Part shown: piece after piece, positions 4,821-5,239 of the stretch
Layout: the number at the start of each line of letters is the position of its first letter
Position numbering within the stretch: the stretch's first letter is position 1
Origin: Acidobacteriaceae bacterium
GTDB taxonomy: Bacteria; Acidobacteriota; Terriglobia; Terriglobales; Acidobacteriaceae
Assembly: GCA_003168235.1 (NCBI GenBank)
Contig: PMSZ01000324.1
Location: forward strand, 1 to 5,239
DNA: 5,239 nucleotides
Reading direction: 5' to 3'
The notes under the pieces: model-generated
What the model was told of the DNA's origin: nothing
Database searches by the model: none
What the model saw: the letters and a program-made list of their open reading frames with translations, nothing else
Made by a program: the position numbers and the translations under genes

Positions 4821-5239
4821 ATGACTTTCTCCAATCTCGTTATTGCACTCGTGCTATTCGCCCTTCCTGCCTTCGCCCAGCATAGCCAATCTGCTAAGCC
4901 GCCGGACGATGCCAGCGCAACCCCTGCGGCGGCAAAATCCGGCGAATCGAAATCCGCTGAACCCAAGCCCGCCGAGCCAACCAAGAATCCTCTGCCCGCG
5001 GACAAGTCTGTGCCGCAGACGATCACGGTGAACGGCAAGACGCTTCACTACACCGCGACAGTCGGCACAATCACGCTGAAAAACAAGGACGACAAGCCCA
5101 CTGGTGTGGTGATGTACACGGCATTCACGCTGGACTCACCAAAAAGCGACGATCCGAAAGGCAGGAACGGCGACAGCGGCTCGCACCGGCCAGTCACGTT
5201 CGCGCTCAATGGCGGGCCTGGGGCCTCGTCCGTCTATCT
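4821..5239 (+). CDS. Secreted S10-family serine carboxypeptidase-like protein, N-terminal part (3' end outside window)
   Basis: The frame is open from ATG 4821 to the right edge: 139 codons plus two bases. It begins with a signal peptide: a hydrophobic stretch from about 6 to 15 and a likely cleavage after AFA (19|20). A low-complexity Ala/Lys/Pro/Glu linker follows (about 24-62, with AEPKPAEPTK), and then the start of the mature domain. TFALNGGPGASSVY (126-139) is the characteristic NGGPG(x)SS block of S10 serine carboxypeptidases, where the NGGPG backbone helps form the oxyanion hole. The catalytic Ser, Asp and His are expected downstream, out of view. Family members remove C-terminal residues from peptides. 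A periplasmic or extracellular location fits the signal peptide. The signal peptide has no positive charge before its core, which is unusual; an in-frame TTG at 4815 would add Met-Arg and supply one. Neither start has a Shine-Dalgarno sequence, and a stop at 4803-4805 bars earlier starts. The gene diverges from the DoxX-like gene. Confidence 0.88.
   Translation, partial: MTFSNLVIALVLFALPAFAQHSQSAKPPDDASATPAAAKSGESKSAEPKPAEPTKNPLPADKSVPQTITVNGKTLHYTATVGTITLKNKDDKPTGVVMYTAFTLDSPKSDDPKGRNGDSGSHRPVTFALNGGPGASSVY

Noticed and set aside
4586..4885. 99-codon plus-strand frame through the DoxX/S10 gap
   Set aside because: Starts antisense to the DoxX-like 5' end, has no recognised domain and ends inside the S10 signal peptide. 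Only its last part, after the purine tract, was kept as a low-interest remark.
1..5239. Mobile elements, CRISPR arrays, tRNA or rRNA genes, defence or toxin-antitoxin systems
   Set aside because: No terminal inverted repeats with a transposase, regularly spaced repeats, clover-leaf sequence or matching protein family was seen anywhere in the window.

Overview
This window looks like chromosomal DNA of an acidobacterium (Acidobacteriota, Terriglobia/Koribacter-like). I infer this from protein style: a 2-oxoacid:ferredoxin oxidoreductase beta-subunit tail, a DUF3494 protein, a CAD-like zinc alcohol dehydrogenase, an MgtC/DUF4010 membrane protein and a secreted S10 peptidase. There is no rRNA or other taxonomic marker, so the assignment is tentative. 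Base composition is moderately GC-rich and fairly even. I see no insertion sequence, integrase, tRNA, CRISPR array or phage gene.

Layout from left to right. (1) The 3' end of a korB-type gene enters from the left edge and stops at 374. (2) A 122-bp gap holds a long imperfect palindrome (441-489) that runs into the Shine-Dalgarno sequence of the next gene. (3) A secreted DUF3494/ice-binding-like protein (497-1249, +). (4) Only 4 bp after its stop, a convergent zinc-dependent alcohol dehydrogenase ends (1254-2273, -). (5) A 186-bp divergent gap contains an inverted repeat (2393-2399/2446-2452). (6) An MgtC/SapB-DUF4010 multipass membrane protein (2460-3734, +). (7) A 78-bp convergent gap with a small hairpin. 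(8) An eight-helix membrane protein that looks like two fused DoxX-like units (3813-4598, -). (9) A 222-bp divergent gap with short direct repeats. (10) The 5' part of a secreted S10 serine carboxypeptidase-like gene (4821 to the right edge, +).

The genes alternate in direction and do not form an operon. Each complete gene appears to be its own transcription unit, and I see no pathway linking them. Roles range from central carbon metabolism (KorB) and aldehyde/alcohol redox (ADH) to envelope or ion-related membrane functions (MgtC-DUF4010, DoxX-like) and two exported proteins. Three genes have a clear GGAGG-type ribosome binding site. The other two (MgtC-DUF4010 and S10) have none and instead carry a TANNNT box 6-7 nt before the ATG, compatible with leaderless transcripts.

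I did not find a convincing new multi-gene system. The points most worth checking are the 49-nt palindrome at the ribosome binding site of the ice-binding-like gene, the internal duplication of the DoxX-like protein, the charged loop in the DUF3494 protein, and the possible leaderless starts.
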